DNA of 64,000 nt from JADLHS01 sp020848635 (GCA_037044975.1 JBAOIL010000038.1:248001-312000); one strand, 5' to 3'; shown: positions 43,446 to 52,802, numbered from the stretch's first letter. Notes: generated by a model not told the origin, from the sequence alone. Made by a program: numbers and translations.

Positions 43446-43521
43446 CTAAAATTGCCCACGCGCTTGAGCTTCATGTCTCAGCGTGAGGTTTTTACCTCGG
43501 TTCCTCCCGACCCGGTGCCGA

Positions 43522-46281
43522 TCATGCATTGTCGGCACTGGGTTGGTTTTTTTTCTGTTTTCGCTTTTTCATCATCAGATTCAACAACGCCGGCAGAAAC
43601 GTCAGCCCTGCCACCATGCAGGTGGCCACGCCGGTTGCCATGACATAGCCCAGGCTCTCGATGCCGCGATGCTTGGCCAAGGCCAGACTACCAAAGCCCG
43701 CGATGGTTGTCAGACCGGAAACCAGCACGGCTTTGCCCGTGCTCTTGGCGAGGATGCTCGGCGTCTGCTCTTCCGCGAAGCGATTCAGGATGTGAATGCC
43801 GTTGGTCACCCCAATGCCGATGATGAGCGGAAGCATCATGATGTTGGCTGGGTTTAGCGGAATATCGAACCAGCCCATGACGCCGCCCAGCCAAAGCGAG
43901 CCAATTCCCACCGGCAGCAACGCCAGGATCACGGAACCGAGGGTGCGGAAGTGGATGAACACCAGGATGGCGATCGCCGCCAGGGAATACAGCGCCGCTT
44001 CTTCGTAACTGCGCTTGAGCAGCGTCGTGTATTCCAGCAATTGCACCGGCGTGCCGGTGACATTCGGATCAATCGTCCGCACCTGCCGGACAAACTCCTC
44101 CTGCGGTGCGCGTTGCCAGACATTTTCCTTGGGATAGACTTGCAGCAAGTGTTTTCCGTGGATGCCGACAAAGCGATCCCGCAACGCCGATGGCAGATCC
44201 TCCACCCGCAGTTTTTCCCGGTTGTCCTGCTGCTGCAACGCTTCGAACGTGGAGCGCAGGTCATCGAAAAGCGCACGCTGATAGGTGCCCAGTTGGGCGG
44301 CCACCAGCGGCTGATCTGCAGTGGATCCCCGCAACATTTCTTTGCGGAAAACCTCAATGGCCTGGTAGAGGGAAGTCAGCCGGGCCGTCACCGCCGCATC
44401 GTCTTTCTGCGCTTCCTCGCGCGCCAGACCGATGTAGCCATTCAAGGAGTAAAGGCTGCGGCTCAATTCCAGCACGTCAACCGGTTTGCGGTCGGCTTCG
44501 TCAAATCGCAATGGGGCCAAATCCTTTTTGACTTCCCCAATCACCCGGAGTTTTTCGGCCTGATTCTCCGTGAGGAACTTGGCGATGGAATCCACGCCCG
44601 CCACCGCCGGGAGTTGCTTGAGCCGCTGCTCCAGCTCCACCGCCTGTGCCAGGGAATCGGTGACGACCGCCGCGAACAAAACCGAGCGGGCGGCGGCATT
44701 GGTGCCGTCCTCCTGCCCGGCGGCCGCCGTTGCAGCAATGAGTTTGGTCGCAAAATCAACGGCCGGCAGACCCTTGCTCTGCATGTTGAGCAGGTTGTAA
44801 TCGAATTGCACTTTTCGCATCTGCCCCGCCGATCCGGCACACAAGGCCACCGTCACGACGATCACCAGCACGGGGCGACGCAGCCAAAGATTTTCGATGC
44901 GTTCGCGATGGTCCACCTTGCCCGCCATTTCGTGATCCAGCACGTTTTGCCGTCCGCGCAACACCAGCACCGGCAACAACGTCAGCATTGGCACGAGACA
45001 GACGAGCAAGCCCCCACCGCAAATAATCCCCATCTCCTGAATCCCCTTGAAATCCGTAAATCCCATGGCTAGAAAAGCGCCCGCCGTCGTAAAGGCGCCG
45101 GTGAAAATTCCCTGCCCGGTAAATACCAGCGCCTTCGTCATGGCCTCCGCCTCGCTCTTGCCGTGCTGCAATTCCTCCTCGTAGCGCGTGACCAGATGCA
45201 CCCCGAAATCAATTGCCAGTCCGATCAGGATGGGGACAAAGGTCACCGTCAGAATATTCAAATGCCCAACCACCGCGGTGGTAAAGGCCATCGTGTACCC
45301 CAACCCCACCACCAGACAAAGCGTGGCCTTGAGCGGGCGTCCGGTCTCGTTGTACCCGTAGATGAAAATCAGCGCACAGAGGATGAGCGATACGATGCTC
45401 GCCACCGTGGTATCGCTTTGCGACTGCTTCATTTCGTCATGGACCAACACCGGTTCGCCAGTGAGGCCCACGTTTATGCCGGGCACTTCCGCCTGCGTTT
45501 CCGCGGCCAACTGCCGCAGCCGCAACACGGCGGCACTGTTCTTTTCTTCTGTCACCGCCTGGGCGGTGACGAGATAAATCTGACCCTTGGCAAAGGTGAT
45601 ATAAACGCTGCGTTCCGCCTCCGGCCCGGCGGCAAACAACGCAAACACCCCCGGCGAGGGGGGGCTGCCACCGCGCCGCAAACTCGCCGTGGCCTGGGTC
45701 ACGATGCGTTCTAGCGCGGGAATCGCCCGGATTAGCGACTCCGTTTGCTCGTTCCGTTCCCGCTTGGCCGTGCGGAACTGCGTGTTGATCATGTCGAACA
45801 ACGACACCAAGTTGGTGGTATGCGTGAAGGGATCAATGAACGGCAGGTAATCGTTCAGTTTTTTTCGCAGCTCCAGGAGATCCGGTTCTGGCACGAACAG
45901 GAGCGCCTTTGAGCCGAGCATCTTCAAGTCGCCTTTATAAAAGACGTGCATGAAGAGGTTTGTTTCCGCTTCCAGCTTTGCCCCGATTCGCTCGACAAAC
46001 TGCCGGTTCTTCTCGGCGTTCTCGCTCTCCACCACCACCACCAGATCATCCTGGGTGGGAAACTCCTTTTTGAACTGGAGAAAATTCTGGTGATATTTCT
46101 TGCCGCTGCCGACCAAGTCGTTCCGATTGGTCCGGAACTCCAGAAACCTGACCGTGTAGAGAATACTGAGCCCGAACAGGATGATCTGTGGCCAGAAAAA
46201 CCATTGCCGCCGATGAATGACCGCCCACGCCAGCTTGCCCAGCAGGCGGGCGGTAAGGCTTTCAGTGCTCAGGGGGTTCAT
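43522..46281 (-). CDS. MMPL/RND-family transporter (HpnN-like)
   Basis: 919 residues. Two copies of the RND unit are present: transmembrane helix 1 (QIILFGLSILYTVRFL), a periplasmic porter loop, then a block of helices with VTFVPILIGLAIDFGVHLVTRYEEE. After the second helix 1 and second loop, the C-terminal block carries PLIIGIGVTNGIHILNRFAEE. The sterol/hopanoid-type Gly-Ile-Ala-Asp-Phe motif in the fourth helix fits proton-driven MMPL exporters such as HpnN, which move hopanoids or lipids towards the outer membrane. It is the first gene of the minus-strand run ending in MlaEFD, suggesting a combined lipid-trafficking system. Confidence 0.85.
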   Translation of the reverse strand: MNPLSTESLTARLLGKLAWAVIHRRQWFFWPQIILFGLSILYTVRFLEFRTNRNDLVGSGKKYHQNFLQFKKEFPTQDDLVVVVESENAEKNRQFVERIGAKLEAETNLFMHVFYKGDLKMLGSKALLFVPEPDLLELRKKLNDYLPFIDPFTHTTNLVSLFDMINTQFRTAKRERNEQTESLIRAIPALERIVTQATASLRRGGSPPSPGVFALFAAGPEAERSVYITFAKGQIYLVTAQAVTEEKNSAAVLRLRQLAAETQAEVPGINVGLTGEPVLVHDEMKQSQSDTTVASIVSLILCALIFIYGYNETGRPLKATLCLVVGLGYTMAFTTAVVGHLNILTVTFVPILIGLAIDFGVHLVTRYEEELQHGKSEAEAMTKALVFTGQGIFTGAFTTAGAFLAMGFTDFKGIQEMGIICGGGLLVCLVPMLTLLPVLVLRGRQNVLDHEMAGKVDHRERIENLWLRRPVLVIVVTVALCAGSAGQMRKVQFDYNLLNMQSKGLPAVDFATKLIAATAAAGQEDGTNAAARSVLFAAVVTDSLAQAVELEQRLKQLPAVAGVDSIAKFLTENQAEKLRVIGEVKKDLAPLRFDEADRKPVDVLELSRSLYSLNGYIGLAREEAQKDDAAVTARLTSLYQAIEVFRKEMLRGSTADQPLVAAQLGTYQRALFDDLRSTFEALQQQDNREKLRVEDLPSALRDRFVGIHGKHLLQVYPKENVWQRAPQEEFVRQVRTIDPNVTGTPVQLLEYTTLLKRSYEEAALYSLAAIAILVFIHFRTLGSVILALLPVGIGSLWLGGVMGWFDIPLNPANIMMLPLIIGIGVTNGIHILNRFAEEQTPSILAKSTGKAVLVSGLTTIAGFGSLALAKHRGIESLGYVMATGVATCMVAGLTFLPALLNLMMKKRKQKKNQPSADNA

Positions 46282-46452
46282 TTCAAGAGGTGCCGCGTTA
46301 CTAGCCCAACCTCCGAGACTCCTAGTGCCTCAACCGCCTCCGAAGTTCTCGCGCCCCGCGCTCCCATCGTGAATGCCCGGCGGCGACAGCAGCCTTTTCC
46401 TGATGAAAGCGGGTAAATCATCCGACGAAATCCTGGTTGGTGGAAACCGCGT

Positions 46453-46791
46453 TCACGCCATGGGCTCCACCGACACCGCCGTGCCGTAGCAGATGACTTC
46501 CGTAATGCCGTTGCCGATTTCAGTTGCGTCGTAGCGCACACCGACCACGGCATTCGCGCCCAGTTTGCCGGCATGGGTGAGCATCTGGTTGAACGCGTCT
46601 TCGCGAGCCCGTTCGCACAGTTCCGTGTAGAGCGTGATGTTCCCGCCGAAGATGCTTTGAATGCCCGCGCCGATGTTGCCGATGATGGAACGCGATCGCA
46701 CCACGATCCCGCGCACGACGCCATGCGATTTCATCGCCCGATAACCGGGCAATTCAAACGTGGTCGTTGTCAGTGGATGCGTCTGATTCAT
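46453..46791 (-). CDS. YbjQ/UPF0145 family protein
   Basis: 112 residues from ATG 46791 (MNQTHPLTT); five upstream residues are optional. The sequence has the family core SHGVVRGIVVRSRSIIGNIGAGIQSIFGG (in part), then LYTELCERAREDA and LGANAVVGVRYDAT. YbjQ-like proteins form pentamers with a heavy-metal-associated-like fold, and their role is poorly defined. It precedes the MMPL gene by about 170 bp on the same strand. Confidence 0.85.
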   Translation of the reverse strand: MNQTHPLTTTTFELPGYRAMKSHGVVRGIVVRSRSIIGNIGAGIQSIFGGNITLYTELCERAREDAFNQMLTHAGKLGANAVVGVRYDATEIGNGITEVICYGTAVSVEPMA

Positions 46792-46842
46792 AATCGGATT
46801 CAACACCAGATGGTGAAGGCGCGAAAGCTCTTTCCCGCGCGG

Positions 46843-47631
46843 TCATTGGCCGGCGGTTGGCAGTGGCAACGGTGCCAGCAGCGGGTTTAGCGCCGCCACC
46901 CACTTGGCATAGCCGGCGGCGTTGAGGTGCAGCCGATCCGGAAACTCGGCTGGCTTCGCCTCGCCTTGCTCATCGGCGAAGATCGTGTAGGTGTCGCAAC
47001 GGATGAATTGCGGGTCGCGCGCAACCCATTCATCTACGAGCGCGTTCAGTTGCTGGATTTTGGCCGCGGGCCGCCGCAGACTCGCCGCACTCGGCATCAC
47101 CCGGCACACGATCACGGGCAATTTCGCGTTCGAGTTCTTGAGAGCGGTAAGAATGGCTTTGAGATTGTCTGCCACATCGGCCGGGTTCGCCCCGATGTCG
47201 ATGTCGTTCGTCCCGATCAGCAACACCACCGCCGCCGGGTGCAAGGCCAGCACATCTTCCGCCAGCCGGTAAAGAATGCCCCGGGTGGTATCGCCACTGA
47301 TGCCGCGATTGGCGCAGCGATACTTGGGGAAATATTTGCCCGGCTCGCCCCAGCCTTGCGTGATGGAATCGCCTAGAAAGACGACCGCCCCCTGGTCCCC
47401 CAGCGCGCGCTGGCGGAACTCCGCCCGGCGTTGGCCCCAGACCCCGTCAAACCAGTCCCCCTTCTGCACCGGCCCCTTGCCGGGCAGCATCTCAGCCGTG
47501 GGGGCCTTTTCCAGCGCATGGGTTGCAACCGGAACTTGCGGCTCGGCCCGGACTTGCGGCGCCCCGGATAGAGCGGTGACCAAGGTGACGGTTGCCAGAA
47601 CCCAACGGCAAAGCTGCGGTGGTTTGTTCAT
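46843..47631 (-). CDS. Secreted GDSL/SGNH hydrolase
   Basis: 262 residues from ATG 47631 (MNKPPQLCRWVLATVTLV), with a signal peptide ending at VRAEP. SGNH blocks: I, VVFLGDSITQGW (nucleophile Ser); II, NRGISGDTT (Gly); III, LLIGTNDIDI (Asn); V, FPDRLHLNAAGY (Asp and His). The family covers esterases, lipases and acetylhydrolases resembling the platelet-activating-factor acetylhydrolase group and glycan deacetylases. The exact ester is unknown. Confidence 0.87.
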   Translation of the reverse strand: MNKPPQLCRWVLATVTLVTALSGAPQVRAEPQVPVATHALEKAPTAEMLPGKGPVQKGDWFDGVWGQRRAEFRQRALGDQGAVVFLGDSITQGWGEPGKYFPKYRCANRGISGDTTRGILYRLAEDVLALHPAAVVLLIGTNDIDIGANPADVADNLKAILTALKNSNAKLPVIVCRVMPSAASLRRPAAKIQQLNALVDEWVARDPQFIRCDTYTIFADEQGEAKPAEFPDRLHLNAAGYAKWVAALNPLLAPLPLPTAGQ

Positions 47632-47680
47632 GGCATCACGGCGTCGGATCGAAACGGTCGGCGAAACCGGCATAGCGGGA

Positions 47681-48565
47681 TTAAAACCTCACCTGTTCCA
47701 GATACATCAGAGTCTGCGGCAGCTGTTCCAGCACGGTTGGCGATTCGTCTTCGATGAAATAGTATTTCACGCCGGCTTGTTTCGCCGCGCGCAACAGCGC
47801 GGGCCAATCCACCTGTCCCGTGCCCACTGCCACGTCGTTCTTGGTATCCGTGCCGCCGGACAGCGAGCCGGTGGCCACGCCTTTCTTCAAATCCTTCACA
47901 TGCATCAAAGCCCAGCGGTGGCCGTATTTTTCCAGCAACTTGACCGGGTTCTGACCCGGGAAGACCACCCAGACCACATCCATCTCAAAGCTTACGAACT
48001 CCGGCTTTGTCTCTTTCATGAGCAGATCGAACAGCGTGCCGTCGCCGTAGGGCACAAATTCGTAACCGTGATTGTGGTAGAAGAACTTGACGCCGTGCCT
48101 GGCCAGCACTTCACCCGCGCGATTGAAAACCTTCGCGGTTTCCCGGGTCCATTCCTCCGTAACTTGACCCTGGTGCGGCACCCAGGCCACCCCGGCGTAA
48201 TCCAGCCCGAGGGCTTTGGCCTCCTTGGCGACGCCTTCCGCATCGTCGCGGAAACGTTCGTAGCTGAAATGCCCGGCGACCGCATTCAGGTGGTTTACCG
48301 CCAGCAAGGCCCGCAATTCTTCCGGCACCAGACCGTAAGTGCCGGCTAATTCCACGTCCCGAAAGCCGAAGTCGCGCACGAGTTTGACGGTACCCGGCAC
48401 GTCTTTCGCAAACTGCTCCCGCAGACTGTAAAGCTGCAAGCCGAGCGGCCCCTTGAAACTGGCCATCTTCCCGAGGTCAGGGTTTTTGTCGGCGGAGAAT
48501 TGGCAACCGGAGGATACCGCCAGCGCGCCCAACAACGTGATCGCCCGTATCAGTTTTAAATTCAT
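47681..48565 (-). CDS. Lipoprotein sugar phosphate isomerase/epimerase-like TIM barrel
   Basis: 294 residues from ATG 48565 (MNLKLIRAITLLGALAVSSGC), where the signal ends in a lipobox SSGC. The xylose-isomerase-like barrel has LQLYSLREQF, KFFYHNHGYEF (metal His), FEMDVVWV (Glu and Asp), ALMHVKDLK (His and Asp) and YYFIEDES (final Glu). Membrane-anchored members occur mainly in Bacteroidota, Planctomycetota and Verrucomicrobiota, and several act on 3-keto-sugars. The substrate here is not known. It lies 49 bp upstream of the SGNH gene on the same strand. Confidence 0.82.
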   Translation of the reverse strand: MNLKLIRAITLLGALAVSSGCQFSADKNPDLGKMASFKGPLGLQLYSLREQFAKDVPGTVKLVRDFGFRDVELAGTYGLVPEELRALLAVNHLNAVAGHFSYERFRDDAEGVAKEAKALGLDYAGVAWVPHQGQVTEEWTRETAKVFNRAGEVLARHGVKFFYHNHGYEFVPYGDGTLFDLLMKETKPEFVSFEMDVVWVVFPGQNPVKLLEKYGHRWALMHVKDLKKGVATGSLSGGTDTKNDVAVGTGQVDWPALLRAAKQAGVKYYFIEDESPTVLEQLPQTLMYLEQVRF

Positions 48566-48648
48566 ACGCCCAATTAACACGATTCGCTCGCGCAGGGAAA
48601 GCGGGATTATAGCCGGGCGAACGTGCGAGTTTGGCGTCGCGTGACGCG

Positions 48649-50238
48649 TCAGGGCTGGACTGCGTCGGGCCCGGGTTTTCCATTTTGGAACACCAATGCC
48701 CCCGTCGGGCAATGCTTCACACACTCCGCGGCCACCTTTTGAAGCCCTTCCTCGACCTCGCGCCCAAACGGCGCGCTGACTTTCACATCAAACCCCCGGC
48801 CAATAAACGCGAGCCCCAGCGGCTCCGCCGCCATTTCGGTGAGCTTGACGCAGATGCCACAAAGGATGCACTTGCCCGGTTCAAAAATGATTCCGCCCGG
48901 TTGACTCTGCTGCGCGAACGCGCGGCGTTCGCTACGAAAGCGGCTCGCGTTCGCGCCATAAACCTGGGCGTAGTGCTGGAGCACGCAGTTGCCACTCGAA
49001 TGGCAATCACAGTGCAGGCAACGCGCGGATTCCTGCACCGCCTCTTGCCGGGTGTGCCCCGCGCAGCGGTCACACGGCGACACGCCTCCCCCCGCGCTCG
49101 CGTGGCGCAGAAACTGCCGCAATTCGCCGGATTCCAACCGCCCCATGATGCTGGAAAACGGCTTCTCCGGCCGCCGGGCCGGCTGACCGCTCAGAAACCG
49201 ATGCACGCACTCCGCCGCCGCCCGGCCTTCGGCCATGGCCTTTACCAATTGCTTCTGGAGTCGCACCGCGCTGCCGGCGGCGAAAACTTTCTCCATCGGC
49301 GTCTGGCATGTGTTTGGGTCCGCTTTGATTGAATTTCCTGCCAATGGCAAACCCAGCTTTCCACCGTCCTCCTTCGCCAATTCCCCGACCGTGACCAAGA
49401 CCGCACCAAACCCGCGCCCGAGCCCTTCCAGCGTGACCTGCTGGCCAAGTTCCACGCCGAATTTGAAATCAACGCCCAGCCGCGCGAGCAAGTTGATCTC
49501 GGCGGCCAGCACCGAACCGGGCAACTGGTTCTCCGCCACGTCACGCAATGTTCCGCCCGCTTGCGCTTGCCGATCCGCGACGGTGACGCTGTGACCCTCA
49601 CGCGAAAGATAATACGCCGCCGCCAAGCCCGCCGGCCCGGCGCCGATGATGGCCACGCTGTTGCCCGTCGAGGGTTTACGCGAGGGTGCGTGGGGCTCGG
49701 TCTGCTTGAAATCCTGATCGGTGACAAACCGCTCCATGTCGCGGATGGCCGCCGGCGAATCCCAGTTGCCGCGCCGGCAACCCTGCTCGCAGGGATGATG
49801 ACAAAGCCGCCCCAGGACCCCTGCCAGTGGCAATGCCTGCCGCACGGTGGCAATCGCATCGTCGATGCGCTTGGCCTCGATGTGTCGCAGCATCACGGGG
49901 ATATTCAGCATCAACGGGCACAGCCGATGGCATGGCGAAAGGCAATCTCCCACATGGTCGCTGAACAATAACTCCAGCGCCGTTCTGCGGGCCTCATGAA
50001 CTTCCTCCGTCTCGCTTTCGACCACCATGCCCGGCGTAACTTTCGTGCCGCACGAGGGGACGAGTTTGCCGTTCAACTTGACGAGGCAAACCTGGCAAGT
50101 GTTCAACGGTCCGCATTTCTCCAGAAAACACAGCGTCGGGATGTCAACTGCCAGTTTGCGCGCGGCCGTCAGCACGGTCTCGCCCGGTTGAACTTCAACC
50201 GGCTGGCCGTCAACTGTGATGGTGAACTTGTCGCTCAT
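48649..50238 (-). CDS. Multi-cofactor flavoprotein: NuoG-like 2Fe-2S, GltD-like FAD, C-terminal 4Fe-4S
   Basis: 529 residues from ATG 50238, which overlaps the upstream gene's stop by 4 bp. Residues 1-75 are a 2Fe-2S ferredoxin (Cys37, Cys48, Cys51, Cys63). Next comes a NuoG-type His95/Cys99/Cys103/Cys107 site, then a GltD-type Cys cluster (LCHHPCEQGC) and an FAD fold (AIIGAGPAGLAAAYYL). The usual NAD(P)H Rossmann insert of GltD is not visible; the sequence goes from about 80 residues of FAD domain to the FAAGSAV tail. C-terminal cysteines (CLHCDC, CILCGIC and CVKHCPTG) supply further Fe-S sites. It probably receives electrons from the NuoF-like partner encoded upstream; the final acceptor is unknown. 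Confidence 0.78.
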   Translation of the reverse strand: MSDKFTITVDGQPVEVQPGETVLTAARKLAVDIPTLCFLEKCGPLNTCQVCLVKLNGKLVPSCGTKVTPGMVVESETEEVHEARRTALELLFSDHVGDCLSPCHRLCPLMLNIPVMLRHIEAKRIDDAIATVRQALPLAGVLGRLCHHPCEQGCRRGNWDSPAAIRDMERFVTDQDFKQTEPHAPSRKPSTGNSVAIIGAGPAGLAAAYYLSREGHSVTVADRQAQAGGTLRDVAENQLPGSVLAAEINLLARLGVDFKFGVELGQQVTLEGLGRGFGAVLVTVGELAKEDGGKLGLPLAGNSIKADPNTCQTPMEKVFAAGSAVRLQKQLVKAMAEGRAAAECVHRFLSGQPARRPEKPFSSIMGRLESGELRQFLRHASAGGGVSPCDRCAGHTRQEAVQESARCLHCDCHSSGNCVLQHYAQVYGANASRFRSERRAFAQQSQPGGIIFEPGKCILCGICVKLTEMAAEPLGLAFIGRGFDVKVSAPFGREVEEGLQKVAAECVKHCPTGALVFQNGKPGPDAVQP

Positions 50239-52802
50239 TTCAACTCCACGGCGTTGTGGGGACACACCAGCCGACAGGTGTCACACCGCGTACACTTGGC
50301 ATCATCAATGATGTGTTGCGCGTAAGGCGTCATCGGAATCGCGTCCACCGGACAATTCTGCGCGCAGATCGTGCAACCCGTGCAGTCGGTGTTGATCGTG
50401 TAGTGGACGAGCGCTGTGCATTTGCGCGCGGGACATCGGCCGGCGAGGTGCGCTTCGTATTCGTCGCGGAAATATCGCAGCGTGCTCAACACCGGGTTCG
50501 GCGCGGTCTTGCCCAAGCCGCACAAGCTGCCCGCACCAACCTGCACCGCGAGCCGTTCCAATTCCTCCAGGTGCTGCCGCGTAGCCTTGCCAGTGCAAAG
50601 GCGGTCCAGGATATCGAGCATCCGCTTCGTGCCGATCCGGCAGAAAGTGCATTTCCCGCACGACTGGTCCTGCGTGAACTGGAGGAAGTACCGCGCCATG
50701 TCCACCATGCAACTCGTGTCGTCAAGCACCACGAGCCCGCCGCTGCCCATGATCGCCCCGACCTCGCGCAACGATTCAAAATCCACCGGTGTGTCCGCCA
50801 GGCGGGCCGGCACGCAGCCGCCGCTCGGTCCGCCAATTTGCACCGCCTTGAACCGGCGACCCTCCGCCGCGCCGCCGCCGATTTCCTCCACGATCTCGCG
50901 GATCGTCGTCCCCATCGGTACCTCTATGAGTCCGCCGCGACGAATTTTGCCCGCCAGCGCAAAAACCTTTGTGCCCTTGCTTTTGGCCGTGCCGAGCGCG
51001 GCGAATTTCTCCGCGCCGTTCCGGATGATCCACGGCACCAGGGCGAGGGTCTCAACATTGTTGATGAGCGTCGGCTTGTCCCATAAGCCGGCCTGTGCCG
51101 GAAAGGGCGGTCGCAACTTGGGCATGCCGCGCTCACCTTCGATGGAAGCGATCAACGCCGTCTCCTCGCCGCAAACAAACGCCCCGGCACCTTCAAATAC
51201 GGACAATTTGAACGGCCCGCCCACCCCAAGCAGTCGCTCCCCCAGCCAGCCACGCTGCTCCAGTTCGGCAATGGCTGCCCGCACCCTTTTTACCGCGAGC
51301 GGATATTCGTGCCGGATGTAGAAAATTCCTTCCCGAGCCCCAACCGCCACGGCCGCAATCGCCAGACCCTCGATGACCCGGAAGGGAAATGACTCCAGGA
51401 TCATCCGATCCATGAACGCTCCCGGATCACCCTCGTCGCCATTGCAGATGACGTATTTCGTGGCGTTAGTTTGTTGGGACACGACGCGCCATTTTTGGCC
51501 CGACGGAAATCCTGCCCCGCCCCGCCCCCGCAGCCCGGACTTCTCGATCGTTGAGATGATTCCTTCCCTCGTAGCAGCCGACGTGAGGAGGCTCTGACTG
51601 GTTTGGGTTAGGAGGGCACGCTCCCCCTCACCCTGAGCCTCTCCCCCGGGGAGAGGGGACAGCATTGGTCCGCCCTCATCAGCTCCTACGCCACTCGACT
51701 TCTCCGAAGCGGGCAGATAATTCTCCCTCTCCTGGGGGAGAGGGCCGGGGTGAGGGCGGTCGTCCAACTGAGATCCCAAGCACTTCGCCAGCGCCTTGAA
51801 ACCATCATTTGCCAGATACTCATCCAAATCCAGCGGATCCAACTTCCCAAAATGTTCCGTGGCGATGTGAACCTGCTTTTCCAGAAACGCCCGTACCGCC
51901 GGGTCGCGCTTGCTCATCGAGAAATGCTGCACGCTCCGTTGCTCGCCTGTGTCGTCGAGCAGCAAGCCGTCCAGCACGCGCGTCCAGATGCGGCTGGCGC
52001 GCTGAACCAACCCCCGCGGTTTGAAATGCCGTTGCACCAGCGCCCGCGCCTGCTCCGGTGCCAGCCCCGCGTAAAACTCGCCTTTGCCCGCCGCCGTCGT
52101 GACCTCGACCATGGGTGTGCGATGACACATCCCCACGCAGCCTACGCGCTTGACCACCACGTTCACGCCGCCCGCTGCGGCGCTCTCACGGAGCGCGTGG
52201 AACAATCGGTCGCTGCCTTTGGCCATGCAACACGAACCCAGCCCGACATGGATCTCCGCCGTGGCGCCATGCCCGTTCCCGGCCTTGCCTTCCGTGGATT
52301 TCACCGCCGTCGCTGTGGCCTGGTTTGCCAGAAAGTCGCGCATCAACTCGGGAACTTTTTCCGCGGTGGCGTAACCCATCGTGGATTCCCCGATGCGCAG
52401 CACCGGCGCGAGCGTGCAGGTACCCAGACAGGCGACCTGCTCGATGGTGAACTGCTTGTCCTGGTCCGTATCCGCGCCGGCGGGAATGTGCAAGTGCCGC
52501 CGCAGAGCGTCCTCCACGCGCTCCGCGCCCGCCACATGACACGCCGTGCCGCGACAGACGCGCACGACGTGTTTGCCCGTTGGTTGCATGCGAAACATGT
52601 CGTAGAACGAGGCCACGCCCGAAATCGCCGCAGGCGTGATCTCCGTGGTCTCGCACACGCGCCGCAACGCCGCTTCCGGCAGGTAACCGTAATGCTCCTG
52701 CAACGACTGCAAGATCGGGATCAGCGCCTCGCGGTCTTCACGGTCCCGATCGGCGCGCCGTGACGCGTCTTCGCTCCAGCGAATGGTCAGGTCCAATGGC
52801 AC
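50235..52802 (-). CDS. Fused NuoE-NuoF-ferredoxin (HydC-HydB/HoxF-type) NADH module with repeat insertion
   Basis: 855 residues. Residues 20-160 are a NuoE-like thioredoxin-fold 2Fe-2S domain (Cys83, Cys88, Cys125, Cys129). Residues 183-260 are a second thioredoxin-like 2Fe-2S domain (GSCCMAKG, VGCVGMCHRTP). The NuoF domain begins near 320, with FMN/NADH loop GRGGAGFPSG (427-436), SLBB region and 4Fe-4S SCGKCTFCRIGTKRM. Two 4Fe-4S ferredoxin motifs end it (CTGCTICAQNCP and CTRCDTCRLVCP). This is the architecture of HydB of bifurcating hydrogenases with HydC fused in front. Residues 349-412 are a translated dispersed repeat inserted in frame just before the GLRGRGGAGF block. NADH oxidation or NAD reduction is expected, but no hydrogenase or dehydrogenase partner is in the window. 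Confidence 0.85.
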   Translation of the reverse strand: MPLDLTIRWSEDASRRADRDREDREALIPILQSLQEHYGYLPEAALRRVCETTEITPAAISGVASFYDMFRMQPTGKHVVRVCRGTACHVAGAERVEDALRRHLHIPAGADTDQDKQFTIEQVACLGTCTLAPVLRIGESTMGYATAEKVPELMRDFLANQATATAVKSTEGKAGNGHGATAEIHVGLGSCCMAKGSDRLFHALRESAAAGGVNVVVKRVGCVGMCHRTPMVEVTTAAGKGEFYAGLAPEQARALVQRHFKPRGLVQRASRIWTRVLDGLLLDDTGEQRSVQHFSMSKRDPAVRAFLEKQVHIATEHFGKLDPLDLDEYLANDGFKALAKCLGSQLDDRPHPGPLPQERENYLPASEKSSGVGADEGGPMLSPLPGGEAQGEGERALLTQTSQSLLTSAATREGIISTIEKSGLRGRGGAGFPSGQKWRVVSQQTNATKYVICNGDEGDPGAFMDRMILESFPFRVIEGLAIAAVAVGAREGIFYIRHEYPLAVKRVRAAIAELEQRGWLGERLLGVGGPFKLSVFEGAGAFVCGEETALIASIEGERGMPKLRPPFPAQAGLWDKPTLINNVETLALVPWIIRNGAEKFAALGTAKSKGTKVFALAGKIRRGGLIEVPMGTTIREIVEEIGGGAAEGRRFKAVQIGGPSGGCVPARLADTPVDFESLREVGAIMGSGGLVVLDDTSCMVDMARYFLQFTQDQSCGKCTFCRIGTKRMLDILDRLCTGKATRQHLEELERLAVQVGAGSLCGLGKTAPNPVLSTLRYFRDEYEAHLAGRCPARKCTALVHYTINTDCTGCTICAQNCPVDAIPMTPYAQHIIDDAKCTRCDTCRLVCPHNAVELK
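51566..51758. repeat. Composite dispersed repeat inserted inside the NuoF-like domain
   Basis: Two elements adjoin. At 51573-51599 is the 27-bp unit containing GCCGACGTGAGGAGGCTC, also found at 56381-56406, 58041-58058 and 58076-58102. At 51625-51659 and 51722-51756 are imperfect inverted arms starting CCCTCACCC and ending GGGTGAGGG, separated by about 62 bp. The translation on the minus strand begins RPHPGPLPQERE, a peptide seen in many annotated bacterial genomes from the same REP-like palindrome. The insertion keeps the reading frame and adds about 64 codons. Confidence 0.8.

Noticed and set aside
43951..45072. A 373-codon plus-strand frame opposite the MMPL gene
   Set aside because: Shadow of the MMPL coding sequence; composition is Arg/His/Gln-rich, as is typical of antisense frames in GC-rich DNA.
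51601..51760. A CRISPR array, because of repeated CCCTC/GGGAG blocks
   Set aside because: There are two inverted arms, not regularly spaced direct repeats, and no cas genes are present.
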